From Parabacteroides sp. FAFU027 (GTDB lineage: Bacteria > Bacteroidota > Bacteroidia > Bacteroidales > UBA7332): DNA of 64,000 nucleotides. The stretch covers positions 310,001 to 374,000 of the forward strand of contig NZ_JAKZKV010000002.1 in assembly GCF_022808675.1 (NCBI RefSeq), read 5' to 3'. The notes beneath the pieces are model-generated. The model ran no database searches and was not told where the DNA came from. It worked only from the letters and a program-made list of their open reading frames with translations. Position numbers and translations under genes: made by a program. Below, in pieces: positions 1 to 8,511 of this stretch; the stretch's first letter is position 1; each line of letters opens with the position of its first letter.

Positions 1-1159
1 ACGAAAGTCGGATAATCTGCTCAGCCAGATGGAGCTTTTGCTGCTCTTTCTCGATACGGCGATTAATAGCCAATGCAATCTGTTGCTCCAGTTCGGGTAA
101 ATGCTTCTGCTGAAGGGTCAGTACATTCTGGGTAAAGAGCGGCAACTGGCTTTCGAAGCGGTTAAGCTTGAGGTGTTCATTTTGCAAATGCCTGCTGGTC
201 GATAACGAGAGGTAATGCGAAAGGTTTTGCAGACGATAGGTTTCGTTCAGGATACGCTGGCTCGCCTTATTCAGGATAAAATCCTGTGCCGAAAGCAAGT
301 CATCCTCCTGCTCCTCCATGCGTGAAAGCAGAAATTCAGCCACCGCGGTAGGCGTCTTCATACGGGTATGCGCCACCATGTCAAGCACCGATTCATCACG
401 ATCGTGTCCAATGCCGGTAATCACGGGTAAGGAAAATTCAGCCGCCCGCTTAGCTATGGCATAGCTATCAAAGCAACCCAATTCAGAGACCGCTCCTCCA
501 CCGCGGATAATCACCACGGCATCGAAGTGCTCCCGATATTTTTCAATTTTGGAAAATGCAGATAAGATGGATGCCTCGGATTGGGCTCCCTGCATCAGGG
601 CAGGAAAAAGTTTTGGATAAAAAACGAACCCGTGACTGTTTTTCAGAAGCTGGTCGGTAAAGTCACCAAACCCGGCCGCCGTAGCCGAAGAGATCACGGC
701 AATGCGTTGCGTCACATCAGGAAGTTCCAGGGCTTTATTATTTTCAAAAATGCCCTCTTCTTTCAGCCGTTTGATGATCTCCAACCGCTGGCGCATCATG
801 TCACCCACCGTATAGGAGGGATCAATGTCAAGCACCGTCAGACTGGGACCATAGACTTCATGGAAATCGACATTAACTTTTACCATCACCTTAATGCCAC
901 TGGTAAAAGGTTGTCCCGTCTCCTCCTCAAAATACGGTTTTATTACCCGGAAGGTATTTGCCCAAATGTTGCCGCGCATTTTAGCAATAATATTACCACT
1001 GCGGCTATCCTTCTCTACAAACTCTACATAGCAATGTCCCGGCCCGGAAGTCCGCACCTCACTCAGTTCGGCACGCACCCAGTAACTATCGGGAAAACAT
1101 TCCCGCAGCGCTAGCTTGATCAGGTTATTTAGTTCGACAAGGGAGAGGATATCGTTCAT
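1..1159 (-). CDS. xseA: Exodeoxyribonuclease VII large subunit (3' part beyond window)
   Basis: Large, catalytic subunit of exonuclease VII, which degrades single-stranded DNA in both directions in the cytoplasm together with XseB. The first 386 residues are present and the C-terminus runs off the left edge. An N-terminal OB-fold (about residues 1-110) is followed by the nuclease core with the family signatures VVIIRGGGA and GIGHDRDESVLD, then a TPTAVAE segment leading into a long coiled coil. The start ATG (1157-1159) overlaps the TGA stop of the upstream subtilase gene as ATGA, so the two are probably translationally coupled although functionally unrelated. xseB would be expected further left. 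Confidence 0.96.
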   Translation of the reverse strand, partial: MNDILSLVELNNLIKLALRECFPDSYWVRAELSEVRTSGPGHCYVEFVEKDSRSGNIIAKMRGNIWANTFRVIKPYFEEETGQPFTSGIKVMVKVNVDFHEVYGPSLTVLDIDPSYTVGDMMRQRLEIIKRLKEEGIFENNKALELPDVTQRIAVISSATAAGFGDFTDQLLKNSHGFVFYPKLFPALMQGAQSEASILSAFSKIEKYREHFDAVVIIRGGGAVSELGCFDSYAIAKRAAEFSLPVITGIGHDRDESVLDMVAHTRMKTPTAVAEFLLSRMEEQEDDLLSAQDFILNKASQRILNETYRLQNLSHYLSLSTSRHLQNEHLKLNRFESQLPLFTQNVLTLQQKHLPELEQQIALAINRRIEKEQQKLHLAEQIIRLS

Positions 1160-2760
1160 TTGAGCACTTTAGTCATGAAACGGAAGTTCTTGTTTTCGAT
1201 GCAGACAATATACATTCCTTTAGGCAGGCGATTGGTATTCAACAATTTTTCCGTTCCGTTAAATTTATCACACAATGCCATTTGCCCCCAGGCAGTATAA
1301 AGGTGGGTAGTATAGAGGCTATCACTCAATGGCAGATTCTTAATACAAAGACTTTTAGAGGGTTTAAAAAAGACCTCTATGTTTTCGGACAATACCGGAG
1401 GAAGTCCCTGAATGGTACTCAGGTACGCCCCCATGTAATCGGGAACGCCATAACCGTAACGGTTATCGGGCTGTTTAAAGAAAGAAGAGTTTCTACGAAT
1501 CAGGTCTATAAGTTCTTTATTGGTCAGTTTCGGTAACGCCTGCCACAGGCAAGCAGTCAGTCCCGTAGTCAGCGGAGCCGAGAAAGAGGTTCCGTTAGAA
1601 GTGGTCAGCGCACCATTCTGGTCAATCAGGTATGTGCCCTCTCCTACTGCCACCACATCCGGTTTGACACGGTTATCGGCGGTATAGCCCAGCGAACTGA
1701 AGGCTGCAATTTGTGACGAACTATTGATAGCTCCAACGGTCAGCACATCGCGTGCATCTGCCGGTGCATTGATTTTTTCCCAGGGCTTATTCCCTTCATT
1801 CCCGGCACTGATTACGACCAGTATCCCTTTATCAGCTGCTTTCTGCGCTTCCCGTGAAATAAAGATGGTCTTTCCATCGAGCTGCTCATGGGTATGATTC
1901 ATCGAAGCCACATCGAACGTGGAATATCCCAGCGAGGTATTAATCAAATCCACACCCACACTATCGGCAAATTCTGCAGCAGCCGCCCAGTAATCCTCCT
2001 CCACAGGAAACTCCGAACTTGAATCTTCTGAACGCAGCAACCAGAAGGAGGCTTTGGGAGCCGAGCCTATAAAACGAAATGAATCCACTGCAGCCATGAC
2101 CGAAAGCACCATTTCGCCATGACGGTCACCGGTGAATAGATTCCCTTCAGGCTGCACAAAGTCTTTTGTGCCTAATATTTGAGTCTTACTGAGGGAAGTA
2201 ACAGCATTTGCATTCAAAAATCCGGCATCAATCACAGCGATGGTCATACCCTCGCCCCGGTAATTGGCATTGTGCAGAAGATTGCCGTTGCTGATTTTTA
2301 TCTGTTCAAAACCATAGCCATACTCATCCATGGTGGAAGTAGCCTTTTGCTGGTCTTCAAAGCTCTCGTTTCGGAGTGACAGTTTCTGCGAACCGGTCTG
2401 TCCTACCCATACCCACTCTGTCGCAGTCACACAGGGAAGATTGCGGACTAGTTGTATCAGGCTACTGTCATTTGAGGACACAACAACACTGTTCATCCAT
2501 TTACTTTTGGACACAACTTTTGCTCCCGTTCCCCTGATTTGACTAAGATACAGTTCAGAAACAGGCAAATCGGTTGAGTCAATCGCTATATTCTGCTTGA
2601 CTCTTCGTTCTATGGACTTTCGGGAAAGAAAACTTTCAGGATTTACAATGCTGAAGAGAGAGCCGTTTTTGTCTTTAAGCCAAACTCTGAACTTATATTC
2701 TGTCTGTGAAAATGCAATCAGCGAGAAAAAAATGAAGAGTAGACAAACTCCTTTTTTCAT
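1156..2760 (-). CDS. Secreted S8 subtilisin-like serine protease with T9SS-type tail
   Basis: A 534-aa secreted peptidase. It has a signal peptide (residues 1-19, ending AFSQ), a prodomain-like stretch to about 150 and an S8 catalytic domain. The triad is Asp178 (in AVIDAG), His214 (in GDRHGE) and Ser392 (in NGTSFSAP), with oxyanion Asn321 (in SAGNEG). The last 75 residues look like a short type IX secretion sorting domain (LPKGMYIVCIEN, ending MTKVLK). It is therefore probably exported through the outer membrane and cell-surface bound or released. A -7 box (TATGTTTG on the minus strand) lies at 2802-2809. The substrate is unknown. Confidence 0.93.
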   Translation of the reverse strand: MKKGVCLLFIFFSLIAFSQTEYKFRVWLKDKNGSLFSIVNPESFLSRKSIERRVKQNIAIDSTDLPVSELYLSQIRGTGAKVVSKSKWMNSVVVSSNDSSLIQLVRNLPCVTATEWVWVGQTGSQKLSLRNESFEDQQKATSTMDEYGYGFEQIKISNGNLLHNANYRGEGMTIAVIDAGFLNANAVTSLSKTQILGTKDFVQPEGNLFTGDRHGEMVLSVMAAVDSFRFIGSAPKASFWLLRSEDSSSEFPVEEDYWAAAAEFADSVGVDLINTSLGYSTFDVASMNHTHEQLDGKTIFISREAQKAADKGILVVISAGNEGNKPWEKINAPADARDVLTVGAINSSSQIAAFSSLGYTADNRVKPDVVAVGEGTYLIDQNGALTTSNGTSFSAPLTTGLTACLWQALPKLTNKELIDLIRRNSSFFKQPDNRYGYGVPDYMGAYLSTIQGLPPVLSENIEVFFKPSKSLCIKNLPLSDSLYTTHLYTAWGQMALCDKFNGTEKLLNTNRLPKGMYIVCIENKNFRFMTKVLK

Positions 2761-2801
2761 TATCAGGTATAAAAATCAATTGAAAGAAAACTATTTACTC
2801 A

Positions 2802-2809
2802 CAAACATA
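2802..2809 (-). promoter_or_regulatory. Bacteroidetes -7 box for the subtilase-xseA pair
   Basis: The minus strand reads TATGTTTG, matching TAnnTTTG, 42 bp upstream of the subtilase start codon. No convincing -33 TTTG is seen at the expected 19-21 bp distance, so the call rests on the -7 match and its position. Confidence 0.4.
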
Positions 2810-3475
2810 GCATATTTTTTCGTGAAAATCACCTCTTGCGTACACTATTATAACAAACAGTCCGAAACACTGTCTCTATGAAGGGAAATATCTTTGTCAA
2901 TTCCGGGTTCACTAAAGCGGTACACTTTAATTGGCTAAATACCTGCAATGATATATACAACAACAATAAGCCAACACACGCATCCCGTAATACACTCAGC
3001 AACTACCGGACTGACGAAAGTATAAATATAGCAGGGAAACACCTCTATACAGATGGCTTAGTGATTTACAACAATCACACTTATCTGTACCCACCCATCT
3101 ATCAAATCATTTTGTCATGAAACAAAACATTTCAATTACATTTTGAAAACCCACAGCAACATAAATCTCACACACATTCAACGCATCACTTTTATCCACA
3201 CAGTAACGCTGAACAAAACAGGAACCAAACATGTTGTATTAACATGTTGCACAACACACCAATATCAACTACATAAAGCGCCAAATATGCCGTAAAACAT
3301 ATTTGTCTGTTTGTGTTTTTTATTTTTTAACCCACCATGTAGTATAAATGTAACAAACACACTTTATCTTTGCAGTGTAATTAGAAAGCAAAGTCAATTA
3401 CAAACGAAGGCAGATAATCTGCAATCAGTACTTTTAAGTAATGGAAAGCACTGATAAAATGTCAAACTAAAATTT
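2810..3475. other. Long AT-rich intergenic region with paired palindromes and a -7 box
   Basis: About 670 bp between divergent genes. The only longer open frame (2878-3120) has no start signal or recognisable protein character. Two copies of the self-complementary octamer AACATGTT lie at 3228-3235 and 3241-3248, spaced 13 bp start to start, a possible operator. TATCTTTG at 3365-3372 is a plausible -7 box for the thioredoxin-like gene, giving a leader of about 100 nt. Nothing else was identified. Confidence 0.4.
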
Positions 3476-3916
3476 ATGATTATGAAACTTACAAAATTGT
3501 TCGTAGTGTTAGCCGCTCTCAGTGTAACAGTAGCAGCTAAAAGTGAAGAAAGAGCTGAAAAAGCTTTAGATGTAAAAACTTCTCTTCGGGGAGTGTCAGT
3601 AGCAAAAGCTAAATACACGCTGATTAACTTCTGGTCAAACAGTGATGCTGCCTCAAAAGCAAGCGTGGCAAGCCTGGCAAAAGAGCTGAAAAACGCTAAA
3701 ACCGCTAAAATCGAGATGGTAGCCGTTGCATTTGAACCATTGAAACTGGCTTACGAAACCAGCGATATCGCTAAAGACGATGTGTACGGAGATGCTTACA
3801 AAACTTACAAAGTCCGCAAAAGCCTGAGCAACTACCTGGTTGACGCAAGCGGTAAAGTAGTAGCAAGAGACCTTACACCGGAAAGTTTAGCTTTCTATAT
3901 CAATGAAGTAAAGTAA
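3476..3916 (+). CDS. Exported thioredoxin-fold protein lacking the CXXC active site
   Basis: A 146-aa protein with a signal peptide (about residues 1-21, SVTVAAKS). The segment LINFWSNSDAASKASVASL lines up with the LVNFWAxWCxPCxxExP segment of TlpA/ResA-type thioredoxins, but Ser-Asp-Ala-Ala-Ser replaces the active-site cysteines. The chain contains no cysteine at all, so it cannot act as a dithiol oxidoreductase. A downstream VKSLSNYLVDASGKVV-like strand pair supports the fold. It is probably a periplasmic structural or binding protein. The start could equally be Met3 (3482). It is monocistronic, followed by a strong terminator. The function is not recognised. Confidence 0.7.
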   Translation: MIMKLTKLFVVLAALSVTVAAKSEERAEKALDVKTSLRGVSVAKAKYTLINFWSNSDAASKASVASLAKELKNAKTAKIEMVAVAFEPLKLAYETSDIAKDDVYGDAYKTYKVRKSLSNYLVDASGKVVARDLTPESLAFYINEVK

Positions 3917-3969
3917 CCTTTAAATCCACATGTATGGAACCTTATAATCAAACAAACACAAAATTAAAG

Positions 3970-4009
3970 GAGCTGTTCTCAAGAAAATAGATGAACAGCT
4001 CTTTTTTTT
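3970..4009 (+). terminator. Rho-independent terminator after the thioredoxin-like gene
   Basis: Stem GAGCTGTTC (3970-3978) pairs perfectly with GAACAGCTC (3993-4001), followed by eight T residues. Confidence 0.9.
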
Positions 4010-4091
4010 GCCCTAAAGTCAACGAATTCAAACTTTCCTGCAACATTTCCCCTCCAAACTGCGTCTTCATTTATATCACTTTACCATAAAA

Positions 4092-5357
4092 ATGAAGACC
4101 ATGAAAAAAATTCTATTTCTCACAATTCTACTCATTACAGGATTACACCTCCAATCCTGCGACAAAAACAGCAACAAGTCAAACCCGACACCGAATATCC
4201 GGGAAATGCGTGCCGGTGAGAAAGCGGTTATTTCATCTTCTAACCGGTTTTGCTTCGATTACTTCAAACTGCTATCAGCAGCTAAAAAAGATACCAACGT
4301 GACGTTTTCCCCGATTAGCGCACATGCCGCGCTGAGCATGCTGATCAACGGAGCCGACGGAACCACCAAACAGGAAATCAAGGACGCCCTGCGTATATCA
4401 ACCATGAGCGACCCGGAAATCAATGAATCTTTCAAAAGCCTGAAAGAGTACCTTCTTCAGGTAGATAACAGCGTTACACTGAATATAGCCAATTCCGTCT
4501 GGGCCAGACTGGAGCTCCATATCAAAAGCTCTTTTGCCAATACACTCCGAAACTTCTACAGCGCTGAAGTGCAGTCCCTCGATTTTTCAGGTACCGGAGC
4601 GGTAAAAACAATCAACAATTGGGTAAGCAACCAGACAAAAGGCAAAATTCCCACCATCATTGACGACCAGAAAATTGCATCGGATGTAGTTATGTATTTG
4701 TTGAATGCCGTCTATTTTAAATCAGACTGGAAGACAAAGTTTGATAAAGCAAAAACACAAAAGGCAGGTTTCACTAAAGATGACGGAAGCGTCATTCAGG
4801 TGGATATGATGCAGAGCGAAAAGATGGAGGCCTGGATGTATTATGACAACTCGGTACAATTCATCGATATTCCGTTTGGCAATGGAGGATATTCATTCAC
4901 AGTAATCATGCCAAACGGGGCAAAAACGCTGGATGAATTTATCGGCGAATTCGACAATGATAAACTTCAGACTATCTTAGCGAAAGAACCTGCTGCAAGC
5001 AGCGAGCCGCGCTATGTTTCCCTGAAAATGCCGAAGTTTAATTTTTCATTCAACCGTGACATGAATGATCTGCTCAAGACAATGGGCATGAAAAGAGCTT
5101 TCACGGACACAGCCGAACTCCCGAGCCTTTTTGAGGAACAACTCCCTTTGTCCGTCTCCAAAGTGAAACAAAAAACATTCGTGCAGATTGATGAAAACGG
5201 AGGAGAAGCCGCGGCTGTTACCTCTGTGGAAATCACAGTCACTTCTGTAGGCCCGGGATTTATCACCGTTGACCGACCGTTTTTATTCCTGATCCGGGAA
5301 AAGAACAGCAACACAATATTATTCATTGGAAAAGTACATCATCCTGTGTTTCAATAG
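4092..5357 (+). CDS. Serpin family protease inhibitor, lipoprotein
   Basis: A 421-aa serpin. A type II signal peptide ends in lipobox LQSC with Cys23 as the lipidated residue, so it is membrane-anchored on the periplasmic or surface side. Serpin-fold landmarks are FSPISAHAALSML (72-84), NAVYFKSDWKTKF (205-217) and the C-terminal RPFLFLIRE (395-403). The hinge of the reactive-centre loop (ENGGEAAA, 368-375) has small residues at P15-P9, as in inhibitory serpins. By alignment with antitrypsin the scissile bond falls near Thr384-Ser385, with an uncertainty of one residue. It probably protects the cell from foreign or its own secreted serine proteases; the subtilase gene at 1156-2760 is nearby. 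It is transcribed alone and ends at a bidirectional terminator. Confidence 0.95.
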   Translation: MKTMKKILFLTILLITGLHLQSCDKNSNKSNPTPNIREMRAGEKAVISSSNRFCFDYFKLLSAAKKDTNVTFSPISAHAALSMLINGADGTTKQEIKDALRISTMSDPEINESFKSLKEYLLQVDNSVTLNIANSVWARLELHIKSSFANTLRNFYSAEVQSLDFSGTGAVKTINNWVSNQTKGKIPTIIDDQKIASDVVMYLLNAVYFKSDWKTKFDKAKTQKAGFTKDDGSVIQVDMMQSEKMEAWMYYDNSVQFIDIPFGNGGYSFTVIMPNGAKTLDEFIGEFDNDKLQTILAKEPAASSEPRYVSLKMPKFNFSFNRDMNDLLKTMGMKRAFTDTAELPSLFEEQLPLSVSKVKQKTFVQIDENGGEAAAVTSVEITVTSVGPGFITVDRPFLFLIREKNSNTILFIGKVHHPVFQ

Positions 5358-5364
5358 CCCTTAA

Positions 5365-5407
5365 AACAACATTGGCCAGCGGAATCCTCTGGCCAATGTT
5401 GTTTTTT
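5365..5407. terminator. Bidirectional terminator between serpin and aspartic protease genes
   Basis: A perfect 15-bp stem (5365-5379 with 5389-5403) encloses a 9-nt loop. T residues follow on the plus strand and the complementary run lies on the other side, serving both convergent genes. Confidence 0.93.
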
Positions 5408-5415
5408 GAATATGT

Positions 5416-6621
5416 TTAAAGCTTACTTTTCATATCAATCTCGACAGACACAGTTTTATCGCCACGCAATAAAATCATACGCATCGGCCTTTTCGAGCTC
5501 ACTTCAAACATTCCTTTTATCTCATTGATATCCGTATCAAAACCTCTCTTTCCATTTACCTCCAGTATGCGGTCTCCTTTTTGCACACCCGCCTTCTCCG
5601 CCGGAGAGTTTGCCCACACGTACAATACTTCAGACAATCGCAACAAAGGATCCATCTGCACTAACTCAATGCCGGCAATATTATAGGACCATCCATCACT
5701 AAACCTCGCATTCGGTCTGACATACAACGTATTGTCCGGCTCATTGAAAATAAGATTAAACCGGCTCAATATCTGACTCCCAATTGTCCCGTCCCGTTGC
5801 GACTCGGTAAAAACATCTGCAATTGAAGTGGAATCCGGGAAAGAGACGACCGGATTAAAGATGACCGCACTGCCAATTTTAATCCGCGGAATACGACCTA
5901 TAAATCCGGTAATCTCACCATTCAATCCCTGACCGATAAAGCCATGGATCGAGCTCTTCGGCAGGGCAACAGGCGATACACCATAAGCCCGAAACCAGGC
6001 CGCCAGTTCAGCCCCGGTATCGACGAGCATCTTTACTGTTTTGGTGTGCCCCGAGGGATCAACCACCTGTATATGCACAAACATTTTCAACCCCTCAACG
6101 TCCAATTCCAGCGGTGAATATTTTTTGGGTGCTATGAAGCCTTCATCTTCATAAAACACAATGCGGCGACGGTCATAATTAATCTCCACGACATGCCCCT
6201 GAAAAAAATCAGAGCCAATCAATCCGTTTATTTTAGTACCGGTATGCCTGGAAAGATTGAACACATCTTCAGCCAGCACATATAAAGACTGATTTTGCAA
6301 CCTGATTTTTCCGATATCAATATCATTTCCCGTACTGGTAAAAGCCTGTAACTGATTACCAACACCCAATCCTTTCAGGAACACATTTTGCGAATAATTG
6401 AGCGACACACTATCCTTAGCAGTCAGTTCTGTAATCAATGTGGAGCGAATTCCGGAATCCAGAATCAGGTTAAGAGGAGATGATTTATTGATTCTGGCTT
6501 TTATTACAATATACGAGCCCACCACTTCGAATGGTATTGAAGCGATTTTTTTGGATTTCCCCGAAATTTCTATTTGCGGAATTAACATCCAGAATGACAG
6601 AAGAATCACAGCAAACTTCAT
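5416..6621 (-). CDS. Exported retropepsin-like aspartic protease with C-terminal PDZ domain
   Basis: A 401-aa protein with an N-terminal signal peptide (about 1-22). Two retropepsin-type half sites lie in one chain: ILDSGIRSTLI (Asp55-Ser-Gly) and LVDTGAELAAW (Asp201-Thr-Gly), the pattern of bacterial gag-like or pepsin-like aspartic proteases. A flap-like GLIGSDFF follows the first half and GTIGSQILSRF the second. The C-terminal 85 residues form a PDZ domain (SPAEKAGVQKGDRILEVNG). It is probably periplasmic. The two Asp motifs suggest a monomeric enzyme in which the duplicated lobes supply both catalytic aspartates. The substrate is unknown. Confidence 0.85.
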   Translation of the reverse strand: MKFAVILLSFWMLIPQIEISGKSKKIASIPFEVVGSYIVIKARINKSSPLNLILDSGIRSTLITELTAKDSVSLNYSQNVFLKGLGVGNQLQAFTSTGNDIDIGKIRLQNQSLYVLAEDVFNLSRHTGTKINGLIGSDFFQGHVVEINYDRRRIVFYEDEGFIAPKKYSPLELDVEGLKMFVHIQVVDPSGHTKTVKMLVDTGAELAAWFRAYGVSPVALPKSSIHGFIGQGLNGEITGFIGRIPRIKIGSAVIFNPVVSFPDSTSIADVFTESQRDGTIGSQILSRFNLIFNEPDNTLYVRPNARFSDGWSYNIAGIELVQMDPLLRLSEVLYVWANSPAEKAGVQKGDRILEVNGKRGFDTDINEIKGMFEVSSKRPMRMILLRGDKTVSVEIDMKSKL

Positions 6622-6932
6622 CTGTAAATGGATTCATGGTAAATTCTGTATAAATAGAATAGAAATGAGAGTTTGTTTGTTCATTGTCAGCTAATTTCAA
6701 ATCAATGCAAACGCATCATGAATATACTCCCGGCTTTCGACATTCGCTTTTTACGGACCGCCGATGGAGTCTTACCATAGATTAACAGAGTATCCGATTA
6801 AGGAAAAATGATTTGATCTATATTTGTAATGAGCATTAAATGAAAGACACCTCTGATTGAAATAGAATGTTGTTATAAACATATCATTCGACTTGGTGTT
6901 TATACCCTATCGAAAATACACACTTTCACAGC
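6622..6932. other. Divergent intergenic region with hydG -7 box
   Basis: 310 bp between the divergent aspartic protease and hydG. The only clear signal is TATATTTG at 6819-6826 (TAnnTTTG), 107 bp before the hydG ATG. No good -33 element is seen. No gene or hairpin was identified in the rest. Confidence 0.4.
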
Positions 6933-8357
6933 ATGAAATTTACCCCCGAAAAATACAACATTTCCGACGAGCCGATGAAACCGTTCATCGACCCGGCTGA
7001 AATAGAAACATATCTTCAAAACGAAAAGCCGGACAAAAGCCGCGTCAGGGAAATCATCGCCAAATCATTAGCCAAAAACAGACTGACACTGGCAGAAACT
7101 GCCGCACTGCTAAATGCCGACGAACCGGATATGATTGAGGAAATCAAGCAAGGCGCCCGCGAACTCAAGCAGCAGATCTACGGAAATCGTATTGTTCTTT
7201 TTGCCCCTTTGTATATTGGAAGTAAATGCTCGAATAACTGCTCCTACTGCGGATTCCGCGTTTCAAACAAAGAGACTGTCCGCGTAACGCTGGGCGACCA
7301 GGAGATTATCAACGAAATTGAAGCGTTGGAGGATAACGGCCAGAAACGACTAATCCTGGTTTACGGTGAACACAAAGACTACAGTCCTGAATACATCGCC
7401 CACACCGTAAAGGTGGCCTACAGTGTCAAAAAAGGCAACGGTGAAATTCGCCGGGTCAATATCAATGCTGCCCCGATGGAGATTGAAGGCTTTATGGTGG
7501 TCAAAGAGGCGGGCATTGGTACGTACCAGATTTTCCAGGAAACCTATCATCCCGAAGCTTACAAAATGTACCATATCGGTGGCAAGAAGTCGGACTACAA
7601 CTACCGCCTGACTTCGCTTGACCGGGCGATGGAAGCCGGGATTGACGATGTGGGAATCGGCGCGCTGTTTGGTCTGTACGACTGGAAATACGAAATTATG
7701 GCGCTGGTGCGCCACACCAACCACCTCGAAGCGTGCTATAACGTCGGCCCACACACCATCTCTTTTCCCCGTATCAAAGATGCCAACAACCTGAAGCTGG
7801 GTGATAAATATTTCGTTAGCGATGAAGATTTTGCCCGGTTAATTGCTATCTTGCGACTGGCCGTACCCTATACCGGCATGATACTCACGGCCCGCGAACC
7901 GGTGGCATTGCGCAATGAGCTCCTGCAATTCGGCGTCTCGCAAATCGATGGCGGCACCAAACTCGAACTGGGCAGCTATGCCTCTGTGGAAGAGATACCT
8001 CAAGACCTGCGCCGCGAGCAGTTCCGCATCAACGACAGCCGCTCCCTGGGTGAGATTGTGGAGGAATTACTCGAACAGGATATGCTGCCCTCCTTCTGCA
8101 CCTCGTGTTATCGTATGGGACGCACGGGAGAGCATTTTATGGAATTCTCCGTTCCGGGATTTATCAAACGCTTCTGTACGCCCAATGCTATCCTGACTCT
8201 GGCGGAATACCTCACCGATTATGCCAAACCGGAAATTGCCGAAAAGGGATGGGCGGTGATTCGGAAAAATATGGAATCGCTGGAACCAAAGATGGAGGAG
8301 GAGTTGAAAGAAAGACTGGAGCGGATAAAATCGGGAGAACGGGATTTATACTTCTAG
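6933..8357 (+). CDS. hydG: [FeFe]-hydrogenase maturase HydG (radical SAM tyrosine lyase)
   Basis: HydG cleaves tyrosine to p-cresol and dehydroglycine, making the CO and cyanide ligands of the H-cluster 2Fe subsite. The 474-aa length is usual for the family. The radical SAM cluster motif is CSNNCSYC (Cys99, Cys103, Cys106). The C-terminal domain has the family motif CTSCYRMGRTG (Cys389, Cys392), which binds the auxiliary cluster. It is first in a hydG-hydF-hydE cluster on the plus strand. No hydrogenase structural gene is in the window, so hydA must lie elsewhere. A dispersed inverted-repeat element separates it from hydF. Confidence 0.98.
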   Translation: MKFTPEKYNISDEPMKPFIDPAEIETYLQNEKPDKSRVREIIAKSLAKNRLTLAETAALLNADEPDMIEEIKQGARELKQQIYGNRIVLFAPLYIGSKCSNNCSYCGFRVSNKETVRVTLGDQEIINEIEALEDNGQKRLILVYGEHKDYSPEYIAHTVKVAYSVKKGNGEIRRVNINAAPMEIEGFMVVKEAGIGTYQIFQETYHPEAYKMYHIGGKKSDYNYRLTSLDRAMEAGIDDVGIGALFGLYDWKYEIMALVRHTNHLEACYNVGPHTISFPRIKDANNLKLGDKYFVSDEDFARLIAILRLAVPYTGMILTAREPVALRNELLQFGVSQIDGGTKLELGSYASVEEIPQDLRREQFRINDSRSLGEIVEELLEQDMLPSFCTSCYRMGRTGEHFMEFSVPGFIKRFCTPNAILTLAEYLTDYAKPEIAEKGWAVIRKNMESLEPKMEEELKERLERIKSGERDLYF

Positions 8358-8504
8358 AACCTCACCCCTGCCCCCTCCGAAGGAGGGGGAGCAAGACGCA
8401 AGCGATGAAAAAAGCTCAATTATTGAACCTTATAAATACACCCGCATCTCTTCCCCCTCCCCTTTGGGGAGGTCCCGAATAACTATCGGGAGGGGTGGGG
8501 TCCT
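8358..8504. repeat. Dispersed inverted-repeat (MITE-like) element, copy 1
   Basis: About 147 bp directly after the hydG stop. The left end (CCTCACCCCTGCCCCCTCC) and the right end (reverse complement GGACCCCACCCCTCCC) form terminal inverted repeats. Inside are two GC-rich hairpins: CCCCCTCCGAAGGAGGGGG at 8372-8390, and CCTCCCC/GGGGAGG near 8455-8472. A nested TCCCGA/TCGGGA palindrome follows. A reverse-orientation relative lies at 53241-53356 with the same hairpin order and an AT-rich centre. No coding capacity. Confidence 0.8.
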
Positions 8505-8511
8505 TATTGTT

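Noticed and set aside
2878..3120. An 80-codon plus-strand frame in the long gap
   Set aside because: No promoter fit, no protein-like composition and no recognisable domain.
8464..8511. An earlier TTG start for hydF
   Set aside because: It lies inside the inverted-repeat element; family alignment starts at the ATG at 8512.
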